A stretch of DNA of 64,000 nt. Source: Acidimangrovimonas pyrenivorans (lineage in GTDB: Bacteria > Pseudomonadota > Alphaproteobacteria > Rhodobacterales > Rhodobacteraceae). Of this stretch, positions 43,435-51,931 are shown in pieces. The stretch is taken from contig NZ_JBHRSK010000004.1 in NCBI RefSeq assembly GCF_042643245.1, positions 806,001 through 870,000 of the forward strand, written 5' to 3'. The translations under genes and the position numbers were made by a program. How positions within the stretch are numbered: the stretch's first letter is position 1; every line of letters starts with the position of its first letter. The notes beneath the pieces were generated by a model. It was not told where the DNA came from. It saw only the letters and a list, made by a program, of their open reading frames with translations, and ran no database searches.

Positions 43435-45240
43435 ATGCCGCTCGACAGTACGATCGCCCGCGTCACCGACCGCATCCGCGCCCGCTCGCAGGACAGCCGC
43501 AGCCGCTATCTCGACAAGATCGCCCGCGCCGCCGAGGCCGGGCCGGCCCGTGCCCATCTCGCCTGCGGCAACCAGGCCCATGCCTATGCCGCCGCGGGCG
43601 CCGACAAGCCCTCGCTCGCCGCCGGCCGGGCGCCGAATATCGGTATCGTCACCGCCTATAACGACATGCTCTCGGCCCACCAGCCCTTCGAGCGTTTCCC
43701 GCAGCTGATCCGCGAGGCCGCGCGCAAGGCCGGCGCCACCGCCCAGGTCGCCGGCGGCGTGCCGGCGATGTGCGACGGCGTCACCCAGGGCCAGCCCGGC
43801 ATGGAGCTGTCGCTGTTCTCGCGCGACACCATCGCGCTTGCCGCCGGGGTGGCGCTGAGCCACAACTGCTTCGACGCCGCGCTCTTCCTCGGTGTCTGCG
43901 ACAAGATCGTGCCCGGCCTCGTCATCGCCGCCGCCAGCTTCGGCCATGTCCCGGCCCTGTTCCTGCCCGCCGGGCCGATGACCTCGGGCCTGCCCAACGA
44001 CGAGAAATCCAAGGTCCGCCAACGCTTCGCCGCCGGCGAAATCACCCGCGCCGAGCTGATGGAGGCCGAGATGGCCTCCTATCACGGCCCCGGCACCTGC
44101 ACCTTCTACGGCACCGCCAACACCAACCAGATGCTGATGGAGTTCATGGGCCTGCACCTGCCCGGCGCCAGCTTCGTCAATCCCAACACCCCGCTGCGCG
44201 ACGCCCTCACCGTGGCCGGCGTCGAACGTGCCGCCGCGATCACCGCGCTCGGCAACGATTACCGCCCGGCCGGCGAGGTGCTGGACGAGAAGGCCTTCGT
44301 CAACGGCATCGTCGGGCTGATGGCGACCGGCGGCTCGACCAACCTGGTGCTGCACCTGCCGGCGATGGCCCGCGCCGCCGGGGTGGTGCTCGACCTCGAG
44401 GATTTCGCCGACATTTCCGCCGCCACCCCGCTGATGGCCAAGGTCTACCCGAACGGCCTCGCCGACGTGAACCATTTCCACGCCGCCGGCGGCCTGGCCT
44501 ACATGATCGGCGAGCTGCTCGACGCCGGCCTGCTCCACCCCGACACCACCACCGTCGCCGGCGACGGCCTCGCCCGCTACACCCAGGAGCCGAAGCTGGC
44601 CGACGGCAGCCTGAGCTGGCAGGACGGGCCGCGCGAAAGCCACAACGACCGCATCCTGCGCCCCGCCGCCGATCCGTTCCAGCCCGAGGGCGGGCTGAAG
44701 CAACTCTCCGGCAATCTCGGCCGCGGCGTGATGAAGGTCTCGGCGGTGGCGCCCGAGCGCCATGTCATCGAGGCCAAGGCCCGCGTCTTCGCCGACCAGG
44801 CGGAGGTCAAGGCCGCCTTCCATGCCGGCGCGTTCACCGAGGACACCATCGTCGTCGTCCGCTTCCAGGGCCCGCGCGCCAACGGCATGCCCGAGCTGCA
44901 CTCGCTGACCCCGATCCTGTCGGTGCTGCAGGAGCGCGGGTTGAAGGTGGCGCTGGTCACCGATGGCCGCATGTCCGGCGCCTCGGGCAAGGTGCCGGCG
45001 GCGATCCATGTCAGCCCCGAGGCCGCGACCGGCGGTCCGATCGCCAAGGTCCGCGACGGCGACCCGATGCGCCTCGACGCCACGGCCGGCCGGCTGGAAG
45101 TGCTGGTCGACGACCTCGACGCCCGCCCCGCCGCCACCGCCGACCTCTCGGCTCACCGACACGGCATCGGCCGCGAGATGTTCGAGATGTTCCGCGCCAA
45201 TGTCGGCGCCGCCACCGAAGGCGCCGCCGTGGTCGTCTGA
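43435..45240 (+). CDS. edd: 6-phosphogluconate dehydratase
   Basis: The product has 601 residues from the ATG at 43435; the longer frame from 43216 covers the operator. Edd turns 6-phosphogluconate into 2-keto-3-deoxy-6-phosphogluconate in the Entner-Doudoroff pathway and uses a [4Fe-4S] cluster. The IlvD/Edd family motifs are visible: NIGIVTAYNDMLSAHQPFE, GVPAMCDGVTQGQPGMELS (cluster Cys), CDKIVPGLVIAAASFGHVP and TDGRMSGASGKVPAAIH. The adjacent eda gene supplies the aldolase. No zwf or pgl is in this window. Confidence 0.95.
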   Translation: MPLDSTIARVTDRIRARSQDSRSRYLDKIARAAEAGPARAHLACGNQAHAYAAAGADKPSLAAGRAPNIGIVTAYNDMLSAHQPFERFPQLIREAARKAGATAQVAGGVPAMCDGVTQGQPGMELSLFSRDTIALAAGVALSHNCFDAALFLGVCDKIVPGLVIAAASFGHVPALFLPAGPMTSGLPNDEKSKVRQRFAAGEITRAELMEAEMASYHGPGTCTFYGTANTNQMLMEFMGLHLPGASFVNPNTPLRDALTVAGVERAAAITALGNDYRPAGEVLDEKAFVNGIVGLMATGGSTNLVLHLPAMARAAGVVLDLEDFADISAATPLMAKVYPNGLADVNHFHAAGGLAYMIGELLDAGLLHPDTTTVAGDGLARYTQEPKLADGSLSWQDGPRESHNDRILRPAADPFQPEGGLKQLSGNLGRGVMKVSAVAPERHVIEAKARVFADQAEVKAAFHAGAFTEDTIVVVRFQGPRANGMPELHSLTPILSVLQERGLKVALVTDGRMSGASGKVPAAIHVSPEAATGGPIAKVRDGDPMRLDATAGRLEVLVDDLDARPAATADLSAHRHGIGREMFEMFRANVGAATEGAAVVV

Positions 45241-45515
45241 TCCCCCCGGCGCCGCGGCCGCTGGCCGGCGTCCGAACTTTCTTGCCTTCGGCGAGGATAT
45301 TTTAGTGAAGATGAAAGGATTTCGCGGAAGGATCAGGGCGCGGTACAGGCGGGGACGCCGATGACCGCTGAAGGTGAAAGCCCTCCGCCTCCCCGGCTCC
45401 GGCCGCCCGAGGCGGAGGGCCGCCCCTTCCCCTCCCTTTCATCTTCATACAAATATCCCCGCCGGAGGCCTCCGCCCTCTCCCCCCGTTCCCGCGTTTCG
45501 ACGAAAGGCCCCGAC
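45241..45515. other. edd-eda gap with two copies of the GGATATTT/GATGAAA motif
   Basis: The 275-base gap contains GGATATTTTAGTGAAGATGAAA-type motifs at 45295-45316 (plus orientation) and at 45437-45458 (minus orientation, TTTCATCTTCATACAAATATCC). They face each other around about 120 bases. No gene is seen. The same motif follows hairpins at 59839 and, in altered form, 23590. Confidence 0.75.
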
Positions 45516-46154
45516 ATGACCCCGCAAGACGCCTCGGCCCGCGCCGAAGAGATCTGCCGCCTCGCCCCCGTGATCCCCGTGCTGGTGATCGAGGACGCCG
45601 CCCGGGCGCGGCCGCTGGCCGAGGCGCTGGTCGCCGGCGGGCTGCCGGCGCTGGAGGTGACGCTGCGCACCCCGGCGGCGCTGGACGCGATCCGCGAGAT
45701 GGCGCAGGTGCCGGGCGGCGTGGTCGGGGCCGGGACGCTGCTGACGCCCGAGGATGTCGCCGCGGCGAAGGCGGCGGGGGCGCGCTTCGGGGTCTCGCCC
45801 GGCGCCACCGACCGGCTGCTCGACGCCTGCGAGGCGGCCGACCTGCCGCTGCTGCCCGGCGCTGCGACGGCATCGGAAGTCATGGCGCTCTACGAACGCG
45901 GCTATACGGTGCAGAAGTTCTTCCCGGCCGAGGTGGCCGGCGGCGCCCCGGCGCTGAAGGCGCTCGGCGCGCCGATCCCGCAGGTCCGGTTCTGCCCGAC
46001 CGGCGGCGTCAGCCCGAGGAATGCCGGCGACTACCTGGCGCTGGCGAACGTGCTTTGCGTCGGCGGCAGCTGGGTGGCGCCGAAGCAGATGCTGGCCGAG
46101 GGCGACTGGGCCGGGATCACCGAGCTGGCGCGCAAGGCGGCCGGGCTGGGCTGA
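45516..46154 (+). CDS. eda: 2-keto-3-deoxy-6-phosphogluconate aldolase
   Basis: The product has 212 residues and splits KDPG into pyruvate and glyceraldehyde 3-phosphate. The Schiff-base Lys134 lies in TVQKFFPAE, and Glu47 in LPALEVTLRTP is the general acid/base. VGAGTLLTPEDVAAAKAAGA near 70 is also standard for Eda. The start is preceded by GAAAGGCCCCGAC. Its stop lies only 2 bases from the stop of the convergent small gene at 46157. Confidence 0.95.
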   Translation: MTPQDASARAEEICRLAPVIPVLVIEDAARARPLAEALVAGGLPALEVTLRTPAALDAIREMAQVPGGVVGAGTLLTPEDVAAAKAAGARFGVSPGATDRLLDACEAADLPLLPGAATASEVMALYERGYTVQKFFPAEVAGGAPALKALGAPIPQVRFCPTGGVSPRNAGDYLALANVLCVGGSWVAPKQMLAEGDWAGITELARKAAGLG

Positions 46155-46156
46155 GT

Positions 46157-46456
46157 TCAGCCGGCGGCCGGGCGGCTCCGCCCGGCGCGACCGCCGCGGC
46201 GGCACGGCGCGGCGGCCTCGTCGAGCCCGGCGCTCAGCACCGCGGTCATCGGGTGGTCGGGCGCCGCGGCGCCGTACTGCGCCAGCAGCGCCCGCAGCGC
46301 CTCTTTGGGATCCATCCCCGCCGGCAGGCTGAGCGCCCAGTCGACGAAGATCGAACGGCATTCGGCCGCGCCGATGCCCTCGATGCGGTAGCTTTCGCGG
46401 ATCAGCCCCTTGGGGTCCGCCTCACCCGTCGCCATCACCCGTCTCCCCATCGTCAC
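46157..46456 (-). CDS. Small conserved protein coupled to glnE
   Basis: The product has 99 residues with a GTG start at 46456 that overlaps the glnE stop as GTGA and is preceded by AGGAG. In-frame ATGs at 46450 and 46435 are alternatives, the last giving the more family-like start MATGEADPKGLIRESYRIEG. The core GIGAAECRSIFVDWALSLPA looks like a conserved helical domain of unknown function. The C-terminal tail is basic and arginine-rich. Coupling to glnE hints at a link to nitrogen control but nothing more specific can be said. Confidence 0.75.
   Translation of the reverse strand: MTMGRRVMATGEADPKGLIRESYRIEGIGAAECRSIFVDWALSLPAGMDPKEALRALLAQYGAAAPDHPMTAVLSAGLDEAAAPCRRGGRAGRSRPAAG
46168..46185. 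terminator. Hairpin between eda and the convergent small gene
   Basis: CCGGGCGG (46168-46175) and CCGCCCGG (46178-46185) form an 8-bp stem with a 2-base loop. It lies just past the eda stop but inside the 3' coding end of the convergent gene. It could terminate eda transcripts. Confidence 0.5.
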
Positions 46457-49242
46457 GCCGGCTCCTGCGCCTGTCCCAACAGCGCCGATATCCGCCGTTC
46501 CGCCGCCGCCGTCCGCTCCGCCAGCGCCGCTGCCAGGTCGGAAACCGACGCCACGCCGGTCTCGCGCAGCAAGAACGCCGTCGCGCCCTCGCCGACCGCG
46601 TCGAGATCAAGCGCCCGGTCGGTCAAGAGCCGCGTCGCCGCCGTCAGCCGCCAGCACAGACGGTAGGCCGCCAGCAGCTCTTCTTCCACCGCCTTGTCAT
46701 ACCAGCCCGAGCGCGCCCCGGCGCGCAGCTGGGCCTCGACCCGGCGCGCCGGATCGCCGGCCCGCAAGGCCGCGGTCTGGGCCAGCAGCTCGATCTCCAT
46801 CATCCGGCCCGGGCCCTGCTTGGCCTCCCAGGCGCCGTCGCCGGGCTTCGCCGCCCGCAACCGGGCGCGCATCCGGGCGACATCCTCCAGCACCGTCGCG
46901 CCCTGCCCCTTCTCGGCCAGCAACGCGCGCCGGAACGCCTCGACATCCGCCGCCAGCGCCTCGTTGCCGGCGATCGGCCGGGCCCGGGTCAGCGCCAGGT
47001 GCTCCCAGGTCCAGGCCTCGTCGCGCTGGTAGCTGACGAAGGACGCCCAGGAGGTCGCCACCGGCCCCTGCCGGCCCGACGGCCGCAGCCGCATGTCGAC
47101 CTCGTAGAGCCGGCCCTCGGCCATCGGCGCCGACAGCGCCGTCACCAGCGCCTGGGTCAGCCTTGCGTAATAGGGCCGGACGGCGAGCGGGCGGCGCCCG
47201 TCCGAGGCCTCGGCCTCTTCGGGGTCGTAGATCACGATCAGGTCGAGATCCGAGGTCGCGTTCAGCCGCCCGGCGCCCAGCGAGCCCATGCCCAGCACCA
47301 TCGCGCCACGGCCGGGCGGCGCGCCGTGCTTGCGGGCGAATTCGGCGACGCAGGGCGGCCAGACCGCCGCCACCGCCGCCTCGGCCAGGTCGGCATATTG
47401 CTTGGCCGCCTCGAAGGCGTCGATGAGGCCGCGCAGGTGATGCACGCCGATGCGGAAATGCCATTCCTTGGCCCAGCGCCGGGCGGCATCCAGCTTGCCC
47501 TCGTAATCGCCGATCCCGGCCAGCATCTCGGTCAGCCCGGCGCGCAAGGCCGCCACGCCCGGCCAGGGGGCGAAGAAGTCGCCGCCCAGCACCGCGTCCA
47601 GCACCCCGGCATTGCGCGACAGATAGGTCGAAAGCTGCGGTGCTGTTGCGCAGATGTCGACAATCAGGTCGATCAGCTGAGGATTGGCCTCGAACAGCGA
47701 GAACAGCTGCACCCCGGCGGGCAGCCCCTTGAGGAAACCGTCGAACTGGCGCAGGGCCTCGTCCGGGTTGGCGGCGCGTTGCAGCCGGCCGAGGATGGTC
47801 GGCCGCAGCCGGCGGAAGATCTGGCCCGCCCGGTCGCTGCGCAGCGCCGGATAGACGTGCCAGCCCTCGACGATCGCGGCGGCACTCTCGGAGAGGTCCG
47901 GCCCCTCCGCCTCTTCCCCGGGCGCGAAGAAGCCCTCGGTCAGGGTATCCACCCGCTCCAGCCGCTCGGTCAGCCGGGCCCGGAACCGGGCGGTGTCGCC
48001 CTCGCCCGTCATCCGCGCGATGCGGTCGAAGCCCGCAGCCGAGGTCGGCAGCAGGTGGGTCTGGGCGTCCTGCACCATCTGCAGCCGGTGCTCGACCTCG
48101 CGATGGGCGCGGTAATGCTCGGTCAGTTCCTCGGCCACCTCGGCCGGCACCCAGCCCCTGTCGGCCAGCCGGGCCAGCCCCTCGACGGTGCCGCGCACCC
48201 GCAGGTCCGGGTCGCGCCCGCCGGCGATGATCTGCCGGGTCTGGGTGAAGAACTCGATCTCGCGGATGCCGCCGCGGCCGAGCTTCATGTTATGGCCTTC
48301 CAGCACCAGCGGCCCGGCCAGCCCCTTGTGGGCGCGGATCCGCAGCCGCATGTCATGGGCGTCCTGGATCGCGGCGAAATCGAGATGCTTGCGCCAGACG
48401 AAGGGGGTCAGGGTCTTGAGGAAGCGCGCCCCCGCCGCCAGGTCGCCGCCGCAGGGCCGCGCCTTGACATAGGCTGCCCGCTCCCAGGTCCGGCCGACGC
48501 TTTCGTAGTAGCTTTCCGCCGCCGCCATCGACAGGCAGACCGGGGTGACGGCGGCATCTGGGCGCAGCCGCAGGTCGGTGCGGAAGACGTAGCCCTCGGC
48601 GGTCAGGTCGGTCAGCAGCGCCGTCATCTTGCGCGTCACCCGGATGAAGCCGGCGCGGGCCTCGTGGCTGTCCTCGGGATCGTAGCGGCTCTCGTCGTAG
48701 AGGCAGATGAGGTCGATATCCGAGGAGTAGTTGAGCTCCCCCGCCCCCATCTTGCCCATTGCCAGCGCCACCATGCCGGCGGCGGTCTCGGCGTCTTCCG
48801 GCGTGGCGCCGGGGATCTTGCCGCGCCGGATCTCGTCGCCCACCAGACGCTTCAGCGCCAGGTCGACGGCGGTATCGGCAAGGCTGGTCAGGGCGCCGGT
48901 CACCTGTTCCAGCGACCAGACCCCGCCCAGGTCCGCCAGCCCCGCCAGCAGCGCGATCCGGCGCTTGGCCCGGCGCAGCGCGGCGCCCAGATCGGCCAGC
49001 GGCAGCTCCTGCAAGGACGCCAGTTCGGCCTCCAGCGCCGGCTCCGGCCCGCCGGCCAGCGCGGCGCCGATCCAGTCCACTTCGCGTTCGAGCAGGCCCT
49101 TGAGATAGGGGCTGCAGCCGGCAGTGCCGGCGATCAGCGCGCCGATCTCGGGCGGCTGGTCGGGGAAAAGCCCCCGCGCCTCGGCCCCGGCCTCGGGATC
49201 GAAGGGAATGGGGCAGCGGCTCAGGCGGGTGGCGAATGTCAT
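46453..49242 (-). CDS. glnE: Bifunctional glutamine synthetase adenylyltransferase/adenylyl-removing enzyme
   Basis: The product has 929 residues from the ATG at 49242 (MTFATRLSRCPIPFD); a longer frame to 49350 is not supported. Two nucleotidyltransferase domains are present: the N-terminal adenylyl-removing one with NYSSDIDLICLYDES near 193, and the C-terminal adenylylating one with NATSDLDLIVIYDPEEAE near 670. GLARLADRGWVPAEVAEEL and HRLQMVQDAQTHLLP are family marks. GlnE adds or removes AMP on glutamine synthetase in response to PII protein and glutamine. The following small gene overlaps its stop. Confidence 0.95.
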   Translation of the reverse strand: MTFATRLSRCPIPFDPEAGAEARGLFPDQPPEIGALIAGTAGCSPYLKGLLEREVDWIGAALAGGPEPALEAELASLQELPLADLGAALRRAKRRIALLAGLADLGGVWSLEQVTGALTSLADTAVDLALKRLVGDEIRRGKIPGATPEDAETAAGMVALAMGKMGAGELNYSSDIDLICLYDESRYDPEDSHEARAGFIRVTRKMTALLTDLTAEGYVFRTDLRLRPDAAVTPVCLSMAAAESYYESVGRTWERAAYVKARPCGGDLAAGARFLKTLTPFVWRKHLDFAAIQDAHDMRLRIRAHKGLAGPLVLEGHNMKLGRGGIREIEFFTQTRQIIAGGRDPDLRVRGTVEGLARLADRGWVPAEVAEELTEHYRAHREVEHRLQMVQDAQTHLLPTSAAGFDRIARMTGEGDTARFRARLTERLERVDTLTEGFFAPGEEAEGPDLSESAAAIVEGWHVYPALRSDRAGQIFRRLRPTILGRLQRAANPDEALRQFDGFLKGLPAGVQLFSLFEANPQLIDLIVDICATAPQLSTYLSRNAGVLDAVLGGDFFAPWPGVAALRAGLTEMLAGIGDYEGKLDAARRWAKEWHFRIGVHHLRGLIDAFEAAKQYADLAEAAVAAVWPPCVAEFARKHGAPPGRGAMVLGMGSLGAGRLNATSDLDLIVIYDPEEAEASDGRRPLAVRPYYARLTQALVTALSAPMAEGRLYEVDMRLRPSGRQGPVATSWASFVSYQRDEAWTWEHLALTRARPIAGNEALAADVEAFRRALLAEKGQGATVLEDVARMRARLRAAKPGDGAWEAKQGPGRMMEIELLAQTAALRAGDPARRVEAQLRAGARSGWYDKAVEEELLAAYRLCWRLTAATRLLTDRALDLDAVGEGATAFLLRETGVASVSDLAAALAERTAAAERRISALLGQAQEPA

Positions 49243-49396
49243 GGAGGCAAGATGGCGGCGCGGCGCGGGAGGGTCAACGGGCAGCGGTGCCGCAAGGGAG
49301 TGGGCGGAACGGGGGCCAGAGGCGAGCGCCTTGCCCTTTCGGGGCGGCACTGGATGGGGTTCGCCAATCCCGACCCTGCAGCAATACGCGACCTGA

Positions 49397-49538
49397 GCAG
49401 GGCGAGCGCCTGCCCGTGGGGTGGCGCTCCCAACCGTCGAACTTCACACTTTATGGCAGCCAAGCCCCTACTCAACATGAACTTCGCACGCGGCCCCCAA
49501 AGCGCCAGCCCGCCGGGACGGGCAGGCGCTCGCCCTGC
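49397..49538. repeat. Intergenic inverted-repeat element, type I, copy 2
   Basis: CAGGGCGAGCGCCTGCCCGT (49398-49417) pairs perfectly with ACGGGCAGGCGCTCGCCCTG (49518-49537), flanked by one further G/C pair. Interior blocks GTGGGGTGGCGC, CTTTATGGCAGCCAAGCCCC and CCAAAGCGCC match the element at 29131-29281 in order. The partial word GGCGAGCGCCTTGCCC at about 49322 may be a fragment of another copy. The gap 49243-49603 holds no credible gene. Confidence 0.8.
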
Positions 49539-49603
49539 ACGCTACACGCGCGTAGCGGGCGGAGTGGCGCATCGCATGACTGGCAAAGGCAGTCTCCCCT
49601 ACC

Positions 49604-49990
49604 CTACACCGGCACCGGCCCGCCTTCCGCCGTGTCCTGGCTGAAGACGTTCCGCCAGACCACCGGCCCGCCGTCCTCGGCTCGGCGCCAGACCGAGGAG
49701 ACATACATCGCCTCGAGTTCCTGTGACCCCACCCGCACGAATTCCGCCCGGTAGGCCAGCAGCACCACGCCCGGCGCCAGTTCGAGCAGCCGCGCGTCGC
49801 CCAGTTCGTAGCGTGCCACCGTCGGCCCGCCGGCCAGCTGCCCGGCATGGTCGGCCTTGGCCGCGAACCCGTCCGAATAGACCCCGAGGAAGCCATCCTC
49901 GAGCATTGCCCCGTCCGCCGCCGGATCGCCCGCGACCAGCGCCTCCCAGACCCGGCGCTCCAGCGCCAGGAAGGTCTCCAGATCGGCCAT
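49604..49990 (-). CDS. NTF2-like / SnoaL-type (DUF4440) protein
   Basis: The product has 128 residues from the ATG at 49990, preceded by GAAGGAGGCGTGC. The layout ETFLALERRVWEALVAGDPA, then MLEDGFLGVYSDGF and VWRRAEDGGPVVWRNVFSQD is that of the NTF2-like superfamily, which folds as a cone of sheet and helices and includes both enzymes and ligand binders. No catalytic residues can be assigned. It stands alone and is divergent from the YbaK gene. Confidence 0.8.
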   Translation of the reverse strand: MADLETFLALERRVWEALVAGDPAADGAMLEDGFLGVYSDGFAAKADHAGQLAGGPTVARYELGDARLLELAPGVVLLAYRAEFVRVGSQELEAMYVSSVWRRAEDGGPVVWRNVFSQDTAEGGPVPV

Positions 49991-50085
49991 GCACGCCTCC
50001 TTCGCGTCACCCTGCCGTGAGCGGCCGGGCCTTGCCCCCGCCGCGCGCGCCGGACATGGTGACGCGGCTTAACAGGGAGACAGTC

Positions 50086-50556
50086 ATGAGCAAGAGCCTG
50101 AAGCGGGTCAAGGCGGCGCTGGAAGCGGCCGGGGTCGAGGTCGATCTGCGCGAGATGGCGGCCGAAACCCGCACCGCCGCCCAGGCCGCGGCGGCGGCCG
50201 ACTGCGCGCTGGACCAGATCGTCAAGTCGATCATCTTCCGCGGCGAGACCTCGGGCCATGTCAGGCTGTTCCTGACCGCCGGCGGCAACCAGGTCTGCGC
50301 CGACAAGGCCAGCGAACTGGCCGGCGAACCGCTGGGCCGGGCCGATGCCAACCTGGTCCGGGCCGAGACCGGCTTTGCCATCGGCGGCGTCTCCCCGGTC
50401 GGCCATATCAACCCGGTGACCGCCTTCCTCGATCCCCGGATCCTCGAGTTCGACCTGGTCTGGGCCGCCGCCGGCACCCCGCGCCACATCTTTTCCATCG
50501 CCCCCGGCGAGCTCCACCGGCTGACCGGCGCCGAGATCGCCGACTTCACCGAATAG
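50086..50556 (+). CDS. YbaK/EbsC-family aminoacyl-tRNA deacylase-like protein
   Basis: The product has 156 residues from the ATG at 50086, preceded by AACAGGGAGACAGTC. The YbaK/ProX fold is recognisable: CALDQIVKSIIFRGETSGHV near 41 with the conserved Lys (QIVKSI), then LTAGGNQVCADKASELAG and GFAIGGVSPVGHINPVTAFLD. Family members hydrolyse mischarged tRNAs such as Cys-tRNAPro. Which tRNA this one edits is not determinable here. Confidence 0.9.
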   Translation: MSKSLKRVKAALEAAGVEVDLREMAAETRTAAQAAAAADCALDQIVKSIIFRGETSGHVRLFLTAGGNQVCADKASELAGEPLGRADANLVRAETGFAIGGVSPVGHINPVTAFLDPRILEFDLVWAAAGTPRHIFSIAPGELHRLTGAEIADFTE

Positions 50557-50642
50557 ACCGGCGTTTCAATCCCTTACGGCACGCCCCCGGCCGAGGCGCG
50601 ATGCTTCTCGCCAGAGCCGGGAAACTGTCGCACCCGGGGGCA

Positions 50643-50719
50643 ATGTGAAAAACTTTCACATCGACCCTTGAAAGCCGGCGCCGGATTCCCGATCTTGGCA
50701 ATGTGAAAGCAATTCACAT
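50643..50719. promoter_or_regulatory. Two ATGTGAA palindromes upstream of the DUF2852 gene
   Basis: ATGTGAAA-AAC-TTTCACAT (50643-50661) is a perfect 8-3-8 palindrome. ATGTGAA-AGCAA-TTCACAT (50701-50719) is a second of 7-5-7. Their centres are 58 bases apart and the second ends 22 bases before the DUF2852 start. Two equal sites before one gene are best explained as operators of one unidentified regulator. Confidence 0.7.
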
Positions 50720-50741
50720 CATCTCTTCTAGGGAGTTCACA

Positions 50742-51140
50742 ATGACCGCCATCACCGCCTGGCCCTCACAAGCCGAAGCCTGGCTCGACGAGCGCGGCAA
50801 GCCGGCCTGGATCGCCGCGATGATCCTCGGCTTCATCTTCTTCTGGCCCGTCGGTCTCGCCATCCTGTTCTACATGATCTGGAGCAAGCGCATGTTCAAA
50901 GGTTCCTGCCGCCATCGCCGCCACGAGTGGAAGGCCCGCCATTACGGCATGGCCTCCTCGGGCAACACCGCCTTCGACGCCTACAAGGCCGACACCCTGC
51001 GCCGGCTCGAGGAGGAACAGGACGCCTTCGAAAGCTTCCTGCAGCGCCTGCGCGATGCCAAGGACAAGCAGGAATTCGACGCCTTCATGGACGAGCGCGC
51101 CCGCGCCGCCCGCGACAGCGAGACCGCGGCCGAAAGCTGA
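50742..51140 (+). CDS. DUF2852 membrane protein
   Basis: The product has 132 residues from the ATG at 50742, preceded by AGGGAGTTCACA; an in-frame ATG at 50703 lies inside the operator. One membrane helix (about 18-42, AAMILGFIFFWPVGLAILFY) is followed by a positively charged stretch and a long acidic helix (RRLEEEQDAFESFLQRLRDA). DUF2852 proteins are found in alphaproteobacteria with no known role. The twin palindromes upstream suggest strong, specific regulation. Confidence 0.88.
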   Translation: MTAITAWPSQAEAWLDERGKPAWIAAMILGFIFFWPVGLAILFYMIWSKRMFKGSCRHRRHEWKARHYGMASSGNTAFDAYKADTLRRLEEEQDAFESFLQRLRDAKDKQEFDAFMDERARAARDSETAAES

Positions 51141-51165
51141 GCTAGACTGAGCCGAGACACGCGAC

Positions 51166-51188
51166 GGGCGGTCCCCTGGGGGCCGCCC
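51166..51188 (+). terminator. Hairpin between the DUF2852 and RDD genes
   Basis: GGGCGGTCCCC (51166-51176) and GGGGGCCGCCC (51178-51188) form an 11-bp stem with one G-T pair and a single-base nominal loop. It lies 25 bases after the DUF2852 stop and 20 bases before the RDD gene start. It may terminate or attenuate. Confidence 0.55.
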
Positions 51189-51207
51189 GCCCCATGAGGA
51201 GCCCAGC

Positions 51208-51663
51208 ATGTATTCCGCCGATCCCTATCCCGGCCTGCCCGACCCCGATCTCAACGCCGGCTTCTACGACGGCGTGCCGGCCAAGCGCGCCATCGCCTGG
51301 GTCGTCGACACCGTGCTGATCGTGCTGGTCACGGCCCTGATCGTGCCCTTCACCGCCTTCACCGCGCTGTTCTTCCTGCCGCTGCTGTTCCTGACCGTCG
51401 GCTTCCTCTACCGCTGGGTGACGCTGACCACCCGCTCGGCGACCTGGGGCATGCGGCTGGTGGCGATCGAGTTCCGCCGCTTCGACGGCAGCCGCTTCGA
51501 CGGCGCCACCGCCTTCCTGCACACGCTGGGCTTCACCGTCTCGGTCTCGATGGTGCTGCCGCAGCTGGTCTCGATCGCGCTGATGCTGACCACGGCCCGC
51601 GGCCAGGGGCTGAGCGACATCGTCCTCGGCACCGCCGCGATCAACCGCCCGGCGGCGATGTAG
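51208..51663 (+). CDS. RDD-family membrane protein
   Basis: The product has 151 residues. The RDD opening is visible as PAKRAIAWVVDTVLIVLVTA near 24 with the R-D pair, followed by three to four membrane helices. TTRSATWGMRLVAIEFRRFD near 73 is the conserved cytoplasmic segment of the family. The function of stand-alone RDD proteins is mostly unknown; some act in ion homeostasis or sporulation signalling. It follows the DUF2852 gene in the same direction, separated by a hairpin. Confidence 0.88.
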   Translation: MYSADPYPGLPDPDLNAGFYDGVPAKRAIAWVVDTVLIVLVTALIVPFTAFTALFFLPLLFLTVGFLYRWVTLTTRSATWGMRLVAIEFRRFDGSRFDGATAFLHTLGFTVSVSMVLPQLVSIALMLTTARGQGLSDIVLGTAAINRPAAM

Positions 51664-51931
51664 GCGGCAAGGTGGCGGGGGCACAACCGAAGGCCCCCCA
51701 CGCCCCCACGGGACGTCTGCAGCCGGAAGACGGGCAGAGCGGCCTTCCTGCTTCTTCTGGGCGAAAACATCCCCCGCCGAAGGCCAATGCCGGCCCCGAG
51801 GCCGGCATTTCCCCGCCTTTCGCGCCCGTCTGCGGCCAATGAGGTACTTGGCAGGGGGCAACGGGATTGCTAGCGTCTGCGGGTTGCCCGGTGCTTTCCC
51901 GGGCCCCGGACCAAGCGAAACACCACTCCAG

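Noticed and set aside
46999..49644. Plus-strand open frame of 881 codons opposite glnE
   Set aside because: Shadow of glnE with no recognisable motif and no ribosome site.
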